A DNA stretch of 64,000 bases, from contig CALTUD010000001.1 in the NCBI GenBank assembly GCA_943912335.1, positions 62,001-126,000 on the forward strand. The letters run 5' to 3'. Each line of letters opens with the position of its first letter. The stretch's first letter is position 1. Below the pieces are notes generated by a model that searched no databases, had not been told where the DNA came from, and saw only the letters and a list, made by a program, of their open reading frames with translations. The position numbers and the translations under genes were made by a program. The DNA is from an uncultured Acetobacteraceae bacterium. Its GTDB lineage: Bacteria; Pseudomonadota; Alphaproteobacteria; Acetobacterales; Acetobacteraceae. Shown here piece by piece: positions 51,652-60,208 of this stretch.

Positions 51652-52209
51652 CTATCTCCAAATCGACGGGATGAACATTCCCGTTCTCTGCCTGTAGTCG
51701 GCATAGGCGGCGCTATGATTGGACTGGGACAGGCGGCGTTCCTCCGATCGGGCGATCCTGGCGTACCAGACAACCATCAGAAGAACGGGGATCCATTGCC
51801 AGGCTCCAGCAAGCAAACCCGTACCGATCCAGAAAAGAAGGTACGCAGTGTAGAACGGATGTCTTACCAAAGCGTAAGGGCCGGTCGAAACGATGTCGTC
51901 GGTGCTGCCTTTCTGATAGGCGATCCGCAGACCGATTGTCGATGTGGTGCCGACCGCCCACCAGAACACCATGGTGGCGGAGCAGAAGGCGATCTGCCCG
52001 GCAATGGTTTCGAAAAGATCGGGCGGTGACGCTCTGAGCGCCAGAAAGGCAAGAAAGCTGGCATAGACGGCAGCGTTGAAAAACGTCAGCGCCCGCATTG
52101 CGTGCGGCATGGGGCCAGGGCAAACGAAATGCTTCCGGGCCGCCCAGGCGAAGGACGCGAACGGAATCGTCGACAGCGCGGCGCTGCTCAGCGTGATGGC
52201 GTTGTTCAT
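51652..52209 (-). CDS. ICMT/PEMT-type membrane methyltransferase
   Basis: A 185-residue integral membrane protein with four or five helices (ITLSSAALSTIPFASFAW, then IAFCSATMVFWWAVGTTSTI and YLLFWIGTGLLAGAWQWIPV). The C-terminal half carries the isoprenylcysteine carboxyl methyltransferase/PEMT SAM-binding pattern: STGPYALVRHPFYTAYLL and ARIARSEERRLSQSN. The RHPxY and SxEE motifs bind SAM at the membrane surface and family members methylate carboxyls or phospholipid amines of lipidic substrates. It lies 4 bp from both neighbours (feeM-like and GGDEF-EAL), so its lipid substrate is plausibly the FeeM product. Confidence 0.85.
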   Translation of the reverse strand: MNNAITLSSAALSTIPFASFAWAARKHFVCPGPMPHAMRALTFFNAAVYASFLAFLALRASPPDLFETIAGQIAFCSATMVFWWAVGTTSTIGLRIAYQKGSTDDIVSTGPYALVRHPFYTAYLLFWIGTGLLAGAWQWIPVLLMVVWYARIARSEERRLSQSNHSAAYADYRQRTGMFIPSIWR

Positions 52210-52213
52210 GATG

Positions 52214-52939
52214 TCAGGGTCCCACGATGGTCAAAGACACGGGTTCGCCGGCCAGAAAGCCGTTCAGTGGTCCGGTGGCCGCCGTGTAGGCATCCACGAC
52301 CGGGTAGGTGAAACGCATATGGTCGAAAGCCGCCCGCGTGCAGAACAGAAGCTCCATCGGGCAGTTGAGCCCGGGATAGGGACGGGCCGGCGCCGCCGGG
52401 CGAAGTCCCAGGCGCTTGTAGAAGGGAAGGTGATGCGGACGGACGCAGGCGAAGATCAGCTGGGAATGCGACGTCATCGCGACGTAGCCGGCCATCCGGT
52501 AGAGCAGGAGAACCAGCCCCTGGTTGTTCTCGCATTCCGGGCTGCGAACCAGACGGTTGAATTCGATCCCTCTTTGTTCTCCCGCCGGAACGGCGGTGAG
52601 CAACGAATCGACGGCATCGGAGAAGATGTCCCCGGCCGCGCAGCGCTGACCGTGTCCGACGGACATGATACTGGTCCGGACCGACGCTACCGGGCGCCCA
52701 TCCAGTTCGAGTAGGATGCTGACGCTGTTCGGAAGATCGTCGTATTCGTCTTTGAAGAGCTCGTCGGCGTTAGGGGAAATGTAACCGTGTGCGAGGTATG
52801 CACGGTAGCGCAGGCGGTAGACGGCCTCTCTCGCTTCGGGACTCAGGGCGACACGGGCCGTGTACTGCGCCGGTATGAGGCGGGGCAGAGGAACCATGAT
52901 ATCGCTGGATCGCGACGGTCTCTGGGAGATACCAGTCAT
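52214..52939 (-). CDS. FeeM-like N-acyl amino acid synthase
   Basis: A 241-residue GNAT-related acyltransferase of the LuxI/FeeM fold. It has EAVYRLRYRAYLAHGYISPN, the acidic DEYDDLPNSV, LLELDGRPVASVRTSIM with the conserved Arg, GIEFNRLVRSPECENNQ and LIFACVRPHHLPFYKRLGL. FeeM joins long-chain acyl groups from acyl-carrier protein to amino acids such as tyrosine; LuxI relatives make acyl-homoserine lactones. The start ATG 52939 has a near-perfect ribosome site (AAGGTGAT). It leads a three-gene operon with a membrane methyltransferase and a GGDEF-EAL protein. No LuxR regulator is near. Product and amino acid are unknown. Confidence 0.8.
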   Translation of the reverse strand: MTGISQRPSRSSDIMVPLPRLIPAQYTARVALSPEAREAVYRLRYRAYLAHGYISPNADELFKDEYDDLPNSVSILLELDGRPVASVRTSIMSVGHGQRCAAGDIFSDAVDSLLTAVPAGEQRGIEFNRLVRSPECENNQGLVLLLYRMAGYVAMTSHSQLIFACVRPHHLPFYKRLGLRPAAPARPYPGLNCPMELLFCTRAAFDHMRFTYPVVDAYTAATGPLNGFLAGEPVSLTIVGP

Positions 52940-53065
52940 CCTATCACCTTTTTCGTTCGAGACGGGTTTCAGGGCGGCTCAGGACACGCGCCGCCCGGGT
53001 CGGTGCCGGGCAGCAGCCCGGCATTCGAACCTTTCGGTTCGTCCGCATCATGGAAAGGTACGGCG

Positions 53066-53305
53066 ATGACAGAATACGTGCCTGTCACAACAGTCGAGGA
53101 GTATCGACTTTTAGACGAGGCCGAGATCCTGGAAGGTTATCTCGATGGCGTATCGAACGGTCCCGAGCCGGGATCGCGACGTTCGCGCGCTTACTGGCAT
53201 GGCTGGCTGAACGGTTGCGTGGATGCCGGCCGTTCGTCGCCGACGCCGGCGCAACAGCAACTCGAGGCGGCGTTCGAGGCCTTGCGGCACGCCGCCCTGC
53301 ATTGA
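53066..53305 (+). CDS. Small RMF-like protein
   Basis: A 79-residue protein with the core ILEGYLDGVSNGPEPGSRRS followed by RAYWHGWLNGCVDAG. The GYxxGxxG...RSxxWxxGW pattern resembles ribosome modulation factor and its CrpP/Rmf relatives, small helical proteins that dimerise ribosomes in stationary phase, although the sequence is only loosely similar. AAGG stands before ATG 53066. It lies between the feeM operon and pheS, in the direction of pheS. Family link is inference; it might instead be an unrelated conserved small protein. Confidence 0.6.
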   Translation: MTEYVPVTTVEEYRLLDEAEILEGYLDGVSNGPEPGSRRSRAYWHGWLNGCVDAGRSSPTPAQQQLEAAFEALRHAALH

Positions 53306-53433
53306 CCCCTCGGTCTGCCGCGCGGGACGCAGCCCTGTTCGCGCGGGGGTGGATCGGATAAGCCACGCCCGGAACAATGACCGGCTTTCCAGGGCGATCG
53401 CTCCCCGGAAGGCGACCAAGGGCGGGGAACGCG

Positions 53434-54522
53434 ATGCCGGACGATCTCGACGCGCTGAAACAAGACACGCTGGCCGCTCTGGCGGACGCGGCGGATCATC
53501 GCGCCTGGGACGCGGTGCGCGTCGGCACGCTGGGCAAGTCCGGCCGTCTCACCGGACTGCTGAAGGAGCTGGGCCGCGCCGCGCCGGAAGAGCGCAAGAG
53601 CCGGGGTGCGGCGCTGAACGCCCTGCGCGACGAGCTGGGCCGGGCGATCGAGGCGCGCGGACGTGAACTGGAGCGTGCGGCGCTCGATGCGCGCCTGGCC
53701 AACGAGCGCGTGGACGTCACCCTGCCGCCGCCGCCGGAAACGGCCGGGCTGATCCACCCTTTGTCGCGCACGATGGAAGAGATGGTAGCGATCTTCGGCG
53801 CGATGGGTTTCTCGGTCGCCGAAGGACCGGACATCGAGACCGACTGGCACAATTTCTCCGCGCTCAACACGCCGGACCACCACCCGGCGCGTACCGATCA
53901 CGACACCTTCTATCTGCCGCCTCTGCCGGGCGAGGGGCCGAACAGCCGGGTGCTGCGCACGCAGACCTCCGGCGTGCAGATCCGCTCCATGCTGGAGCAG
54001 ACGCCGCCGCTGCGGATCATCGCGCCGGGACGCACCTATCGCGCCGATCACGACGCCACCCACTCGCCGATGTTCCATCAGTGCGAGGGGCTGGTGATCG
54101 GTCCGGCGACCGGCGCCGGCGCCATCACGCTCGGCCATCTGAAGGGCACGGTGATCGAGTTCCTGCGCGCCTTCTTCGCCCTGCCGGAGCTGCCGGTTCG
54201 GTTCCGCGCCTCCTATTTCCCGTTCACCGAACCGTCGATGGAAATCGACATCGGCTGGAACAAGCGCACGGGCGAGCTGGGCGGGGGCGGCGACTGGTTG
54301 GAGGTTCTCGGCTCCGGGATGGTGCATCCGCGCGTTCTGGCCAATTGCGGTCTCGATCCGCGCCAATGGCAGGGCTTCGCCTTCGGCATGGGCATCGAAC
54401 GCCTGTGCATGCTCAAGCACGGCATTCCCGATCTGCGTTCGCTCTACGAGAGCGACCTGCGCTGGCTGCGCCATTACGGCTTCAGCGCCCTGTCCCCCGC
54501 CACCCTGCATGAGGGGATCTGA
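53434..54522 (+). CDS. pheS: Phenylalanine-tRNA ligase alpha subunit
   Basis: The 362-residue catalytic subunit of PheRS. It has the N-terminal coiled-coil (residues 1-85) and the class II core: motif 1 with HPLSRTMEEMVAIFGAMGF, motif 2 with APGRTYRADHDATHSPMFHQ, and motif 3 GFAFGMGIERLCMLKHGIPD. ATG 53434 follows a GGCGGGGA tract. pheT starts 6 bp after its stop. The usual upstream rplT lies 4 kb away because of the inserted operon. Confidence 0.97.
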   Translation: MPDDLDALKQDTLAALADAADHRAWDAVRVGTLGKSGRLTGLLKELGRAAPEERKSRGAALNALRDELGRAIEARGRELERAALDARLANERVDVTLPPPPETAGLIHPLSRTMEEMVAIFGAMGFSVAEGPDIETDWHNFSALNTPDHHPARTDHDTFYLPPLPGEGPNSRVLRTQTSGVQIRSMLEQTPPLRIIAPGRTYRADHDATHSPMFHQCEGLVIGPATGAGAITLGHLKGTVIEFLRAFFALPELPVRFRASYFPFTEPSMEIDIGWNKRTGELGGGGDWLEVLGSGMVHPRVLANCGLDPRQWQGFAFGMGIERLCMLKHGIPDLRSLYESDLRWLRHYGFSALSPATLHEGI

Positions 54523-54528
54523 GCCGTC

Positions 54529-56976
54529 ATGAAGTTCACCCTGTCCTGGCTGCGCACCCATCTCGACACCCGGCATTCGCTCGACGAACTCTGCGCGGCG
54601 CTGAACCGCATCGGGCTCGAAGTGGACGGCGTGGAGAATCGCGGCGCCGCCCTGGCGCCGTTCCGCACCGCGCGCATCCTGAGCGCCGAACAGCATCCGA
54701 ACGCCGATCGGCTGCGCGTGTGCCGGGTCGATGCCGGGCTGGAAGAGCCGGTGCAGGTGGTGTGCGGCGCCCCCAACGCGCGCACGGGGATTTCCGTGAT
54801 CTTCGCGCCGCCCGGCACCTATGTTCCGGGCCTCGACATCACCATCAAGAGCGGCGAGATCCGCGGCGAGAAGAGCGGCGGCATGCTGTGCTCCCTGCGC
54901 GAGCTGGGGCTCGGCAACGAGCATGACGGCATCGCCGAGCTGCCGGACAACACCACGCCGGGCCAGAGCTACAGCAACTATGCCGGGCTGGACGATCCGG
55001 TGATCGACGTGGCCATCACCCCCAATCGCGGCGATGCGCTCAGCGTGCGCGGCATCGCGCGCGATCTGGCCGCCGCCGGCATGGGGCATCTGCGTCCCTG
55101 GCTGGCCGAAACCGTGGAAGGCTTGTTCCCGAGCCCGATCCACTGGGAGAACCGGTTCCCCGAAGCGTGCCCCTGGGTGCTCGGCCGCCTGGTTCGCGGC
55201 GTCCGCAACGGACCCAGCCCGTCCTGGCTGCAGGAGCGTCTGCTGGCGGTGGGGCTGCGGCCGATCAGCGCGCTGGTGGACATCACCAATTTCTTCGCCT
55301 TCGATCTCGGCCGTCCGCTGCATGTGTTCGATGCCGGCAAGATCGCCGGCGACGCGCTGGTGATCCGTCGCGGCGCCGGCGAGACCATGCGGGCGCTGGA
55401 CGGCAAGGATCGCGTCGCCGACGCCGAAGACTGCGTGATCGCCGATGCGGCGGGGGTGCAGTCCTTCGCCGGGCTGATGGGCGGCGAGCCGACCGGCTGC
55501 ACCGACGAGACCACCGACGTGTTCGTGGAATGCGCCTTGTTCGACCCGGTGCGGATCGCGCTGAGCGGGCGGCGTCACGGCATCAGCTCGGATGCGCGCC
55601 AGCGTTTCGAGCGCGGCGTCGATCAGGCGCTCCCCGTGGCGGCCCTGGAAGCGGCCACGCGCATGATCCAGGAGCTGTGCGGCGGCGAGGCGAGCGACGT
55701 GGTCAGCGCGGGCGCCGAACCGGACTGGCAGCGCGACGCGAGCTTGCGCTTCGCGCGCATCCGCGAACTGGGCGGCCTCGATCTCGAGCCGGACGAGGCG
55801 GTGCGAGGGCTGGAGCATCTCGGCTTCGCCGTGCGCGCGCGCGATGAGGCGAGCGTCACCGTGGCGGTGCCGTCCTGGCGCAACGACGTCGCGGCGCCGA
55901 TCGCGCTCGCGCTGCGCAACGCGGACAGCTTGGCCGACGCGGTGGAGTCGGTGCGCAACGCCGAACCGGAAGCGGAGCTGATCGAGGAGGTGCTGCGCTT
56001 GCGCGGTCTCGACAGCGTGCCGCCGGTGCCGCTCCCGCCGCTGAGCCCGGTGCCGTTGCCGTCCTTGACCCCACGCCAGACCCGCAATGCGGTGGCGCGC
56101 CGGGTGCTGGCGTCGCGCGGTCTGGCCGAGTGCGTCGGATTTTCATTCACGGCGCATGATAATGCGGCCCGGTTCGGCGAGACGCCGGAGAGCCTGCGTC
56201 TGTTGAACCCGATCGCCGCCGATCTGGACCAGATGCGCCCGACCCCGCTCGCCACCCTGGTGGAAGCGGCGTCGCGCAATCTGGCGCGTGGCCAGCAGGG
56301 GCCGTCTCTGTTCGAGATCGGCGTCGGGTTCGACGAAAGCGGCCAGCGGACGATCGCTGCCGGGCTGCGCACCGGTCACGCGCCGCGCCATCCCGGCCGG
56401 GCTTCGGCGGCGGTGAGCGTGTGGGAAGCCAAGGCCGATCTTCTGGCGGTTCTGGCGGCTCTGGGCGTGCCTGCGGAAGCGTTGTCGGTGACCGCCGATG
56501 CGCCGGAGCACTACCATCCCGGCCGCTCGGGCGTGGTGCGCCAGGGGCCGAAGATCGTTCTGGGCCGGTTCGGCGAGTTGCATCCGGCCCTGGTGGCGGC
56601 CACCGATCTGGGTGGGCCCGCTGTGGCGTTCGAACTGTTCCTGGATGCGGTGGCGGATGGCAAGAAGCGTCGCAAGGCGGCGCCGGACCTGTCGCCCTTG
56701 CAGCCCGTGCGGCGCGATTTCGCGTTTCTGGTCGGCGGCGGCGTGACGGCGGAGGCGGTGCTGCGCGCCGCGCGGGGCGCCGACCGTGCGCTGATCGCCG
56801 GGGTATCGCTGTTCGACGTCTACGAGGGCGAGAAGCTGGAGCCGGGCATGCGGTCGCTGGCGATCGAGGTGGTGTTCCAGCCGCGCGACCAGACCCTGAC
56901 CGAGGCGCAGCTCGAAGCCGCCTCCGCCCGCGTGGTGGCGGCGGTGGGCAAGGCGACCGGAGCGGTTCTGCGCTGA
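54529..56976 (+). CDS. pheT: Phenylalanine-tRNA ligase beta subunit
   Basis: An 815-residue subunit with all standard parts: N-terminal EMAP-type tRNA-binding domain (HPNADRLRVCRVDAG), the B3/B4 editing domain with LVDITNFFAFDLGRPLHVFD, B5 domain, the pseudo-catalytic domain and the C-terminal ferredoxin-like anticodon domain (LEPGMRSLAIEVVFQPRDQT). It edits mischarged Tyr-tRNA-Phe. It is co-transcribed with pheS. A 276-bp gap with no clear gene follows. Confidence 0.97.
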   Translation: MKFTLSWLRTHLDTRHSLDELCAALNRIGLEVDGVENRGAALAPFRTARILSAEQHPNADRLRVCRVDAGLEEPVQVVCGAPNARTGISVIFAPPGTYVPGLDITIKSGEIRGEKSGGMLCSLRELGLGNEHDGIAELPDNTTPGQSYSNYAGLDDPVIDVAITPNRGDALSVRGIARDLAAAGMGHLRPWLAETVEGLFPSPIHWENRFPEACPWVLGRLVRGVRNGPSPSWLQERLLAVGLRPISALVDITNFFAFDLGRPLHVFDAGKIAGDALVIRRGAGETMRALDGKDRVADAEDCVIADAAGVQSFAGLMGGEPTGCTDETTDVFVECALFDPVRIALSGRRHGISSDARQRFERGVDQALPVAALEAATRMIQELCGGEASDVVSAGAEPDWQRDASLRFARIRELGGLDLEPDEAVRGLEHLGFAVRARDEASVTVAVPSWRNDVAAPIALALRNADSLADAVESVRNAEPEAELIEEVLRLRGLDSVPPVPLPPLSPVPLPSLTPRQTRNAVARRVLASRGLAECVGFSFTAHDNAARFGETPESLRLLNPIAADLDQMRPTPLATLVEAASRNLARGQQGPSLFEIGVGFDESGQRTIAAGLRTGHAPRHPGRASAAVSVWEAKADLLAVLAALGVPAEALSVTADAPEHYHPGRSGVVRQGPKIVLGRFGELHPALVAATDLGGPAVAFELFLDAVADGKKRRKAAPDLSPLQPVRRDFAFLVGGGVTAEAVLRAARGADRALIAGVSLFDVYEGEKLEPGMRSLAIEVVFQPRDQTLTEAQLEAASARVVAAVGKATGAVLR

Positions 56977-57252
56977 GGGCCTGCCTCCGCCGGCGTCCGC
57001 CCGTGCCGGGTCGGCGTCATCGGGGGCCGCATTCTCGTCCCGGCGGGGGATGGGCGCAGCTCCCCGGCAGGCTGGGGTGAGCCCTGTGCCGGGCCGATCC
57101 GGAGCGATCGACCGCTCGGTGGAGTCTGCGAGATGGGGTTCCGGCGCGAACCATGTCGCGGCATGCCTGCGCGATCGGCTGCGACCGATCCGTGCGCGCT
57201 ATCGGGCGGGAACGGGTTTGCGGGCGGAAGGGCGACTCGCGCCGCCTCGGGG

Positions 57253-57354
57253 TCAGCCGTTCAGGGCGGCGACCATGTGATGGGCATCGTGGTCGACCAT
57301 CGCAAGCGCGATGCCGACAAGGGCCGCAGACACGACAAGACGAACGATGCGCAT
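57253..57354 (-). CDS. Possible 33-residue membrane peptide
   Basis: ATG 57354 starts MRIVRLVVSAALVGIALAMV and continues DHDAHHMVAALNG. One hydrophobic helix is followed by a short tail with a cluster of His and Asp, a possible metal or pH-sensing feature. GGCGGAG stands about 9 bases before the ATG. No homologue can be asserted; it could be a small membrane peptide or a chance ORF in the gap between pheT and the PerM gene. Confidence 0.4.
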   Translation of the reverse strand: MRIVRLVVSAALVGIALAMVDHDAHHMVAALNG

Positions 57355-57519
57355 GGGATTGTCTCCGCCACCCATATGGCGAGCCTTTGGCGGCGGGACA
57401 GAGGGGTCGCCCGGGATATGCGGCGTCCTCGTTCCGGCTGCAAACGAAATCGGCGCTTAAGCGTTGGGAAAGGCTGGGGTCTGCCGTTCGCGCAGCGCGC
57501 ATGAAGAAGAGGTAATGTC

Positions 57520-58638
57520 ATGGAGACACGAGCTGCCGATCCGCAAGGGGGCGTTGCCGGCGCGGGGGTGGCCGTGGAGACCGATCCGCGTGCGGCCGCG
57601 CTGAACCGGATCTATGCGTTGCTGCGTCTGGCGCTGGCCGCGACCTTCATTCTGCTGGCCGTGTGGCTGGTGAAGGACGTGCTGACCGTGGTGTTCGCCG
57701 CCTCCCTTCTGGCGGTGATCCTGCACGGGGTGGCGCGTCTGGTGCAGCGCTTCACCCGGATGCCGTTCTGGTTGTCGCTGACCCTGGTGGTGCTGGTGAT
57801 GATCGGGCTGTTCGCCGGCTTCGTGCTGGTGGCGGGGCCAGGGCTCGCGGACCAGACGGTGAAACTGAAGAAGGCGTTGTCGGATCAGGCGCACGGGCTG
57901 CACGACCGTCTCGCCGGCACCAGCTGGGGCGATGCGGTCCTGAACCAGTTGCCGGCATCCCTGGGCGGCAACCAGGAGGGTGGCAGCCTCGGCAGCGGCT
58001 CGATCAGCAAGGAGATGTTCGGCTCGGTGGCCGGAATCCTGGGCTCGGTGTTCGGCCTGTTCGGCACGCTGCTGGTGATCGTCGTGGCCGGTCTGTATCT
58101 GGCGGCGTCGCCGGAGACCTATGCCAACGGCGTGCTGCGCCTGGTCTCCAAGCCGCATCGCGAAAAGGCCAAGGAATTGCTGCAGGCGGCGGGGAGCGCG
58201 CTCTGGGCCTGGAGCGCCGGACAGGCGCTGGACATGCTGGTGGTGGGCGTCCTGTCCGGTCTGGGTCTCTGGGCGATCGGCGTGCCCTTGGCGCTGGTGC
58301 TCGGCGTCGTGGCCGGTTTGTGCAATTTCGTGCCCTATATCGGCGCGGCGATGGGGGCGATCCCGGCGATCATCATCGCGTTCTCCGTGGGGTCCGGTGC
58401 CGGTCTGGAGACCTGCGCGCTTTATGCCGTGATCCAGGGCTTCGAAGGCAACGTCATGGCGCCCCTGATCCAGAACCGGGCGGTGCATCTGCCGCCGGGG
58501 CTGACCATTCTGTCGCAGACCGCGTTCGGGGCGATTCTGGGCGTGCCCGGGCTGATCTTCGCGACGCCCTTGACCGCCGCGATCCTGGCGGTGATGGGCA
58601 AGGCCACCAAGAAGCTGTCGGAGAAAGAGTCGCTCTGA
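57520..58638 (+). CDS. AI-2E/PerM family transporter
   Basis: A 372-residue membrane protein with about eight helices. The N-terminal helices AATFILLAVWLVKDVLTVVF and FAASLLAVILHGVARL, then the large soluble region with KKALSDQAHGLHDRLAG, and the C-terminal motif block VIQGFEGNVMAPLIQNRAVH and VHLPPGLTILSQTAFGAILG are the AI-2E/PerM signature. Family members include the TqsA quorum-signal exporter and Na/H antiporter-type UPF0118 proteins; the substrate here is unknown. AGAGG precedes ATG 57520. Its stop meets the stop of the ADA-like gene tail to tail with a gap of 1 bp. Confidence 0.88.
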   Translation: METRAADPQGGVAGAGVAVETDPRAAALNRIYALLRLALAATFILLAVWLVKDVLTVVFAASLLAVILHGVARLVQRFTRMPFWLSLTLVVLVMIGLFAGFVLVAGPGLADQTVKLKKALSDQAHGLHDRLAGTSWGDAVLNQLPASLGGNQEGGSLGSGSISKEMFGSVAGILGSVFGLFGTLLVIVVAGLYLAASPETYANGVLRLVSKPHREKAKELLQAAGSALWAWSAGQALDMLVVGVLSGLGLWAIGVPLALVLGVVAGLCNFVPYIGAAMGAIPAIIIAFSVGSGAGLETCALYAVIQGFEGNVMAPLIQNRAVHLPPGLTILSQTAFGAILGVPGLIFATPLTAAILAVMGKATKKLSEKESL

Positions 58639-58639
58639 T

Positions 58640-60208
58640 TCAGGGCGGCGTGGCGAGGATCGTCTTCTCGAAGGCGGCCAGATCGCGCTCCAGCGCCCAT
58701 TGTTGTCTGGCCTTGTCGCTGCTCTGGAGCAGCGACGGGCCGGGCGGATGGGCGAGGTCGGTGCCGGGCGGCAGTGGCGCACCGGCAAGGAAGCTGTTGA
58801 AGACGGCCGAGCGGGCCATGTCCTTCAGGGCGGGATAGTCGAGCTTCCAGCTTTCGACGGCACGGACATATTCGTGGGTGAGGTCGATCCGCTCCACGCC
58901 CTCGTCGTCGGTGGAAAGGGTGAGCGGCACGCCGTGGGCGCGGTAGAGCGGGAACGGGTGCTGCGCGCCCGTGACGCCGAGGATCTGCTCGTTGCTGGTC
59001 TGGTTGATCTCGACGGTCACGTGTTTCTGGGCCATCTCGCGCAGCAGACCTGTGGGGTCCTGCTCGGAGGCGATGTCGACGCCGTGGCCGATGCGGGAGG
59101 CGCCGGCGATCTCGACCGCCTCGCGGATATGGGATTCGAGCGCTTCCGGCGGCACCAGGCCGAGCGCCAGCTCGCCCGCATGCAGGCTGAGCCGCACCTC
59201 CGGGTGGGCGCGGTGGAAGAAGCCGAACATGCGCATGTGCAGGTCGTAATCGCGCAGCGCGACCGGATCGTCCTCCGGGGCGACGATGTTGACGCCGACG
59301 AAACGCGGGTCCGCGGTCACCAGGGCATGGCTGTAGGCCATCTGCGCGAACACGGCGCCCGGCGGCAGCACGCGGAGCAGGAAGGTCTGGAACCGTATGG
59401 TGACGCGGCAGCCGGGATCGGCCTGCGGCGTGTCGCAGCGGAGCACCTGACGCATGCGCGCCATCGCCTGGTCGGTGTCGGTCTTCGCCTCGGCGAGCAG
59501 GGTGGGGATGCCGGGCGTGATGGCGGCGAGGTCGGCGGGAAAATCGGTCGGCGAGAACGGGTGGGACAGGCCGAGCGCCGCGGAATCGCGCACGCGGGGG
59601 TACCACATGATCTCCAGATAGCCGGTATTCTCGGCTGCGGCGCGATGGGCCTCCTCGGCCAGCGCCTCGCCGATGCGGCCGGTCGCGGCGGCGTCGAATT
59701 TGTGGAAGGTGGCGAAGAAATGGTCGTGCCCCGAGGCGTCGCCGGGACGGGGGACGAAGGCGCGCATGGAGAGCGCGTCGATCATCGCGTCGCGGAAGGC
59801 GGGATCGCGCGCCTGCATCTCCGCGAGGGCGGGATGGGCCGGATCGCAAGGCGGGCGCGAGATCGTATGGGTGTTCGGGTCGACGCAGAGGCCGCCCGTG
59901 CCGGCCCAGTCGAGATAGCTTTCGGCGTAGACCGCGCCGGCCAGATGATTATGCAGATCGCCGCCCTTGGGCATGGCGTGCAGGAAGGCGCGTAGGCGGG
60001 CCGGGTCGGTCTCGACGCGCCGGAACAGGGCGGACACGGCGCTCGTCGTGTCCGTGGCGTTGTTCGTGGTGCTCTGGGCGGCCGCGAGGGCCGGGAGCGG
60101 GGCGGCGCAACAGAAGGCGGCGCCTGCGAGCAGTGCGCGAACGCGCTGTCCGCCGCCCTTTCGGGCGACGGACAGAACGGAACGGCGTCTGCGGCTCAGC
60201 GCTTCCAC
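58640..60208 (-). CDS. Secreted adenosine deaminase-like amidohydrolase
   Basis: A 522-residue metal hydrolase. Residues about 20-45 are a signal peptide (VRALLAGAAFCCAAPLPALA), so it is exported. The metal site is GGDLHNHLAG (two His), the catalytic strands are SLHAGELALG and SRIGHGVDIA, and the second metal Asp is in LSTDDEGVERI. This is the layout of the adenosine deaminase fold, including secreted ADGF/CECR-like forms. The proposed GTG start at 60208 overlaps the rne gene by 13 bp; a start at a GTG before VRALLAG is also possible. Extracellular ADA-like proteins may salvage purines. Confidence 0.85.
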   Translation of the reverse strand: MEALSRRRRSVLSVARKGGGQRVRALLAGAAFCCAAPLPALAAAQSTTNNATDTTSAVSALFRRVETDPARLRAFLHAMPKGGDLHNHLAGAVYAESYLDWAGTGGLCVDPNTHTISRPPCDPAHPALAEMQARDPAFRDAMIDALSMRAFVPRPGDASGHDHFFATFHKFDAAATGRIGEALAEEAHRAAAENTGYLEIMWYPRVRDSAALGLSHPFSPTDFPADLAAITPGIPTLLAEAKTDTDQAMARMRQVLRCDTPQADPGCRVTIRFQTFLLRVLPPGAVFAQMAYSHALVTADPRFVGVNIVAPEDDPVALRDYDLHMRMFGFFHRAHPEVRLSLHAGELALGLVPPEALESHIREAVEIAGASRIGHGVDIASEQDPTGLLREMAQKHVTVEINQTSNEQILGVTGAQHPFPLYRAHGVPLTLSTDDEGVERIDLTHEYVRAVESWKLDYPALKDMARSAVFNSFLAGAPLPPGTDLAHPPGPSLLQSSDKARQQWALERDLAAFEKTILATPP

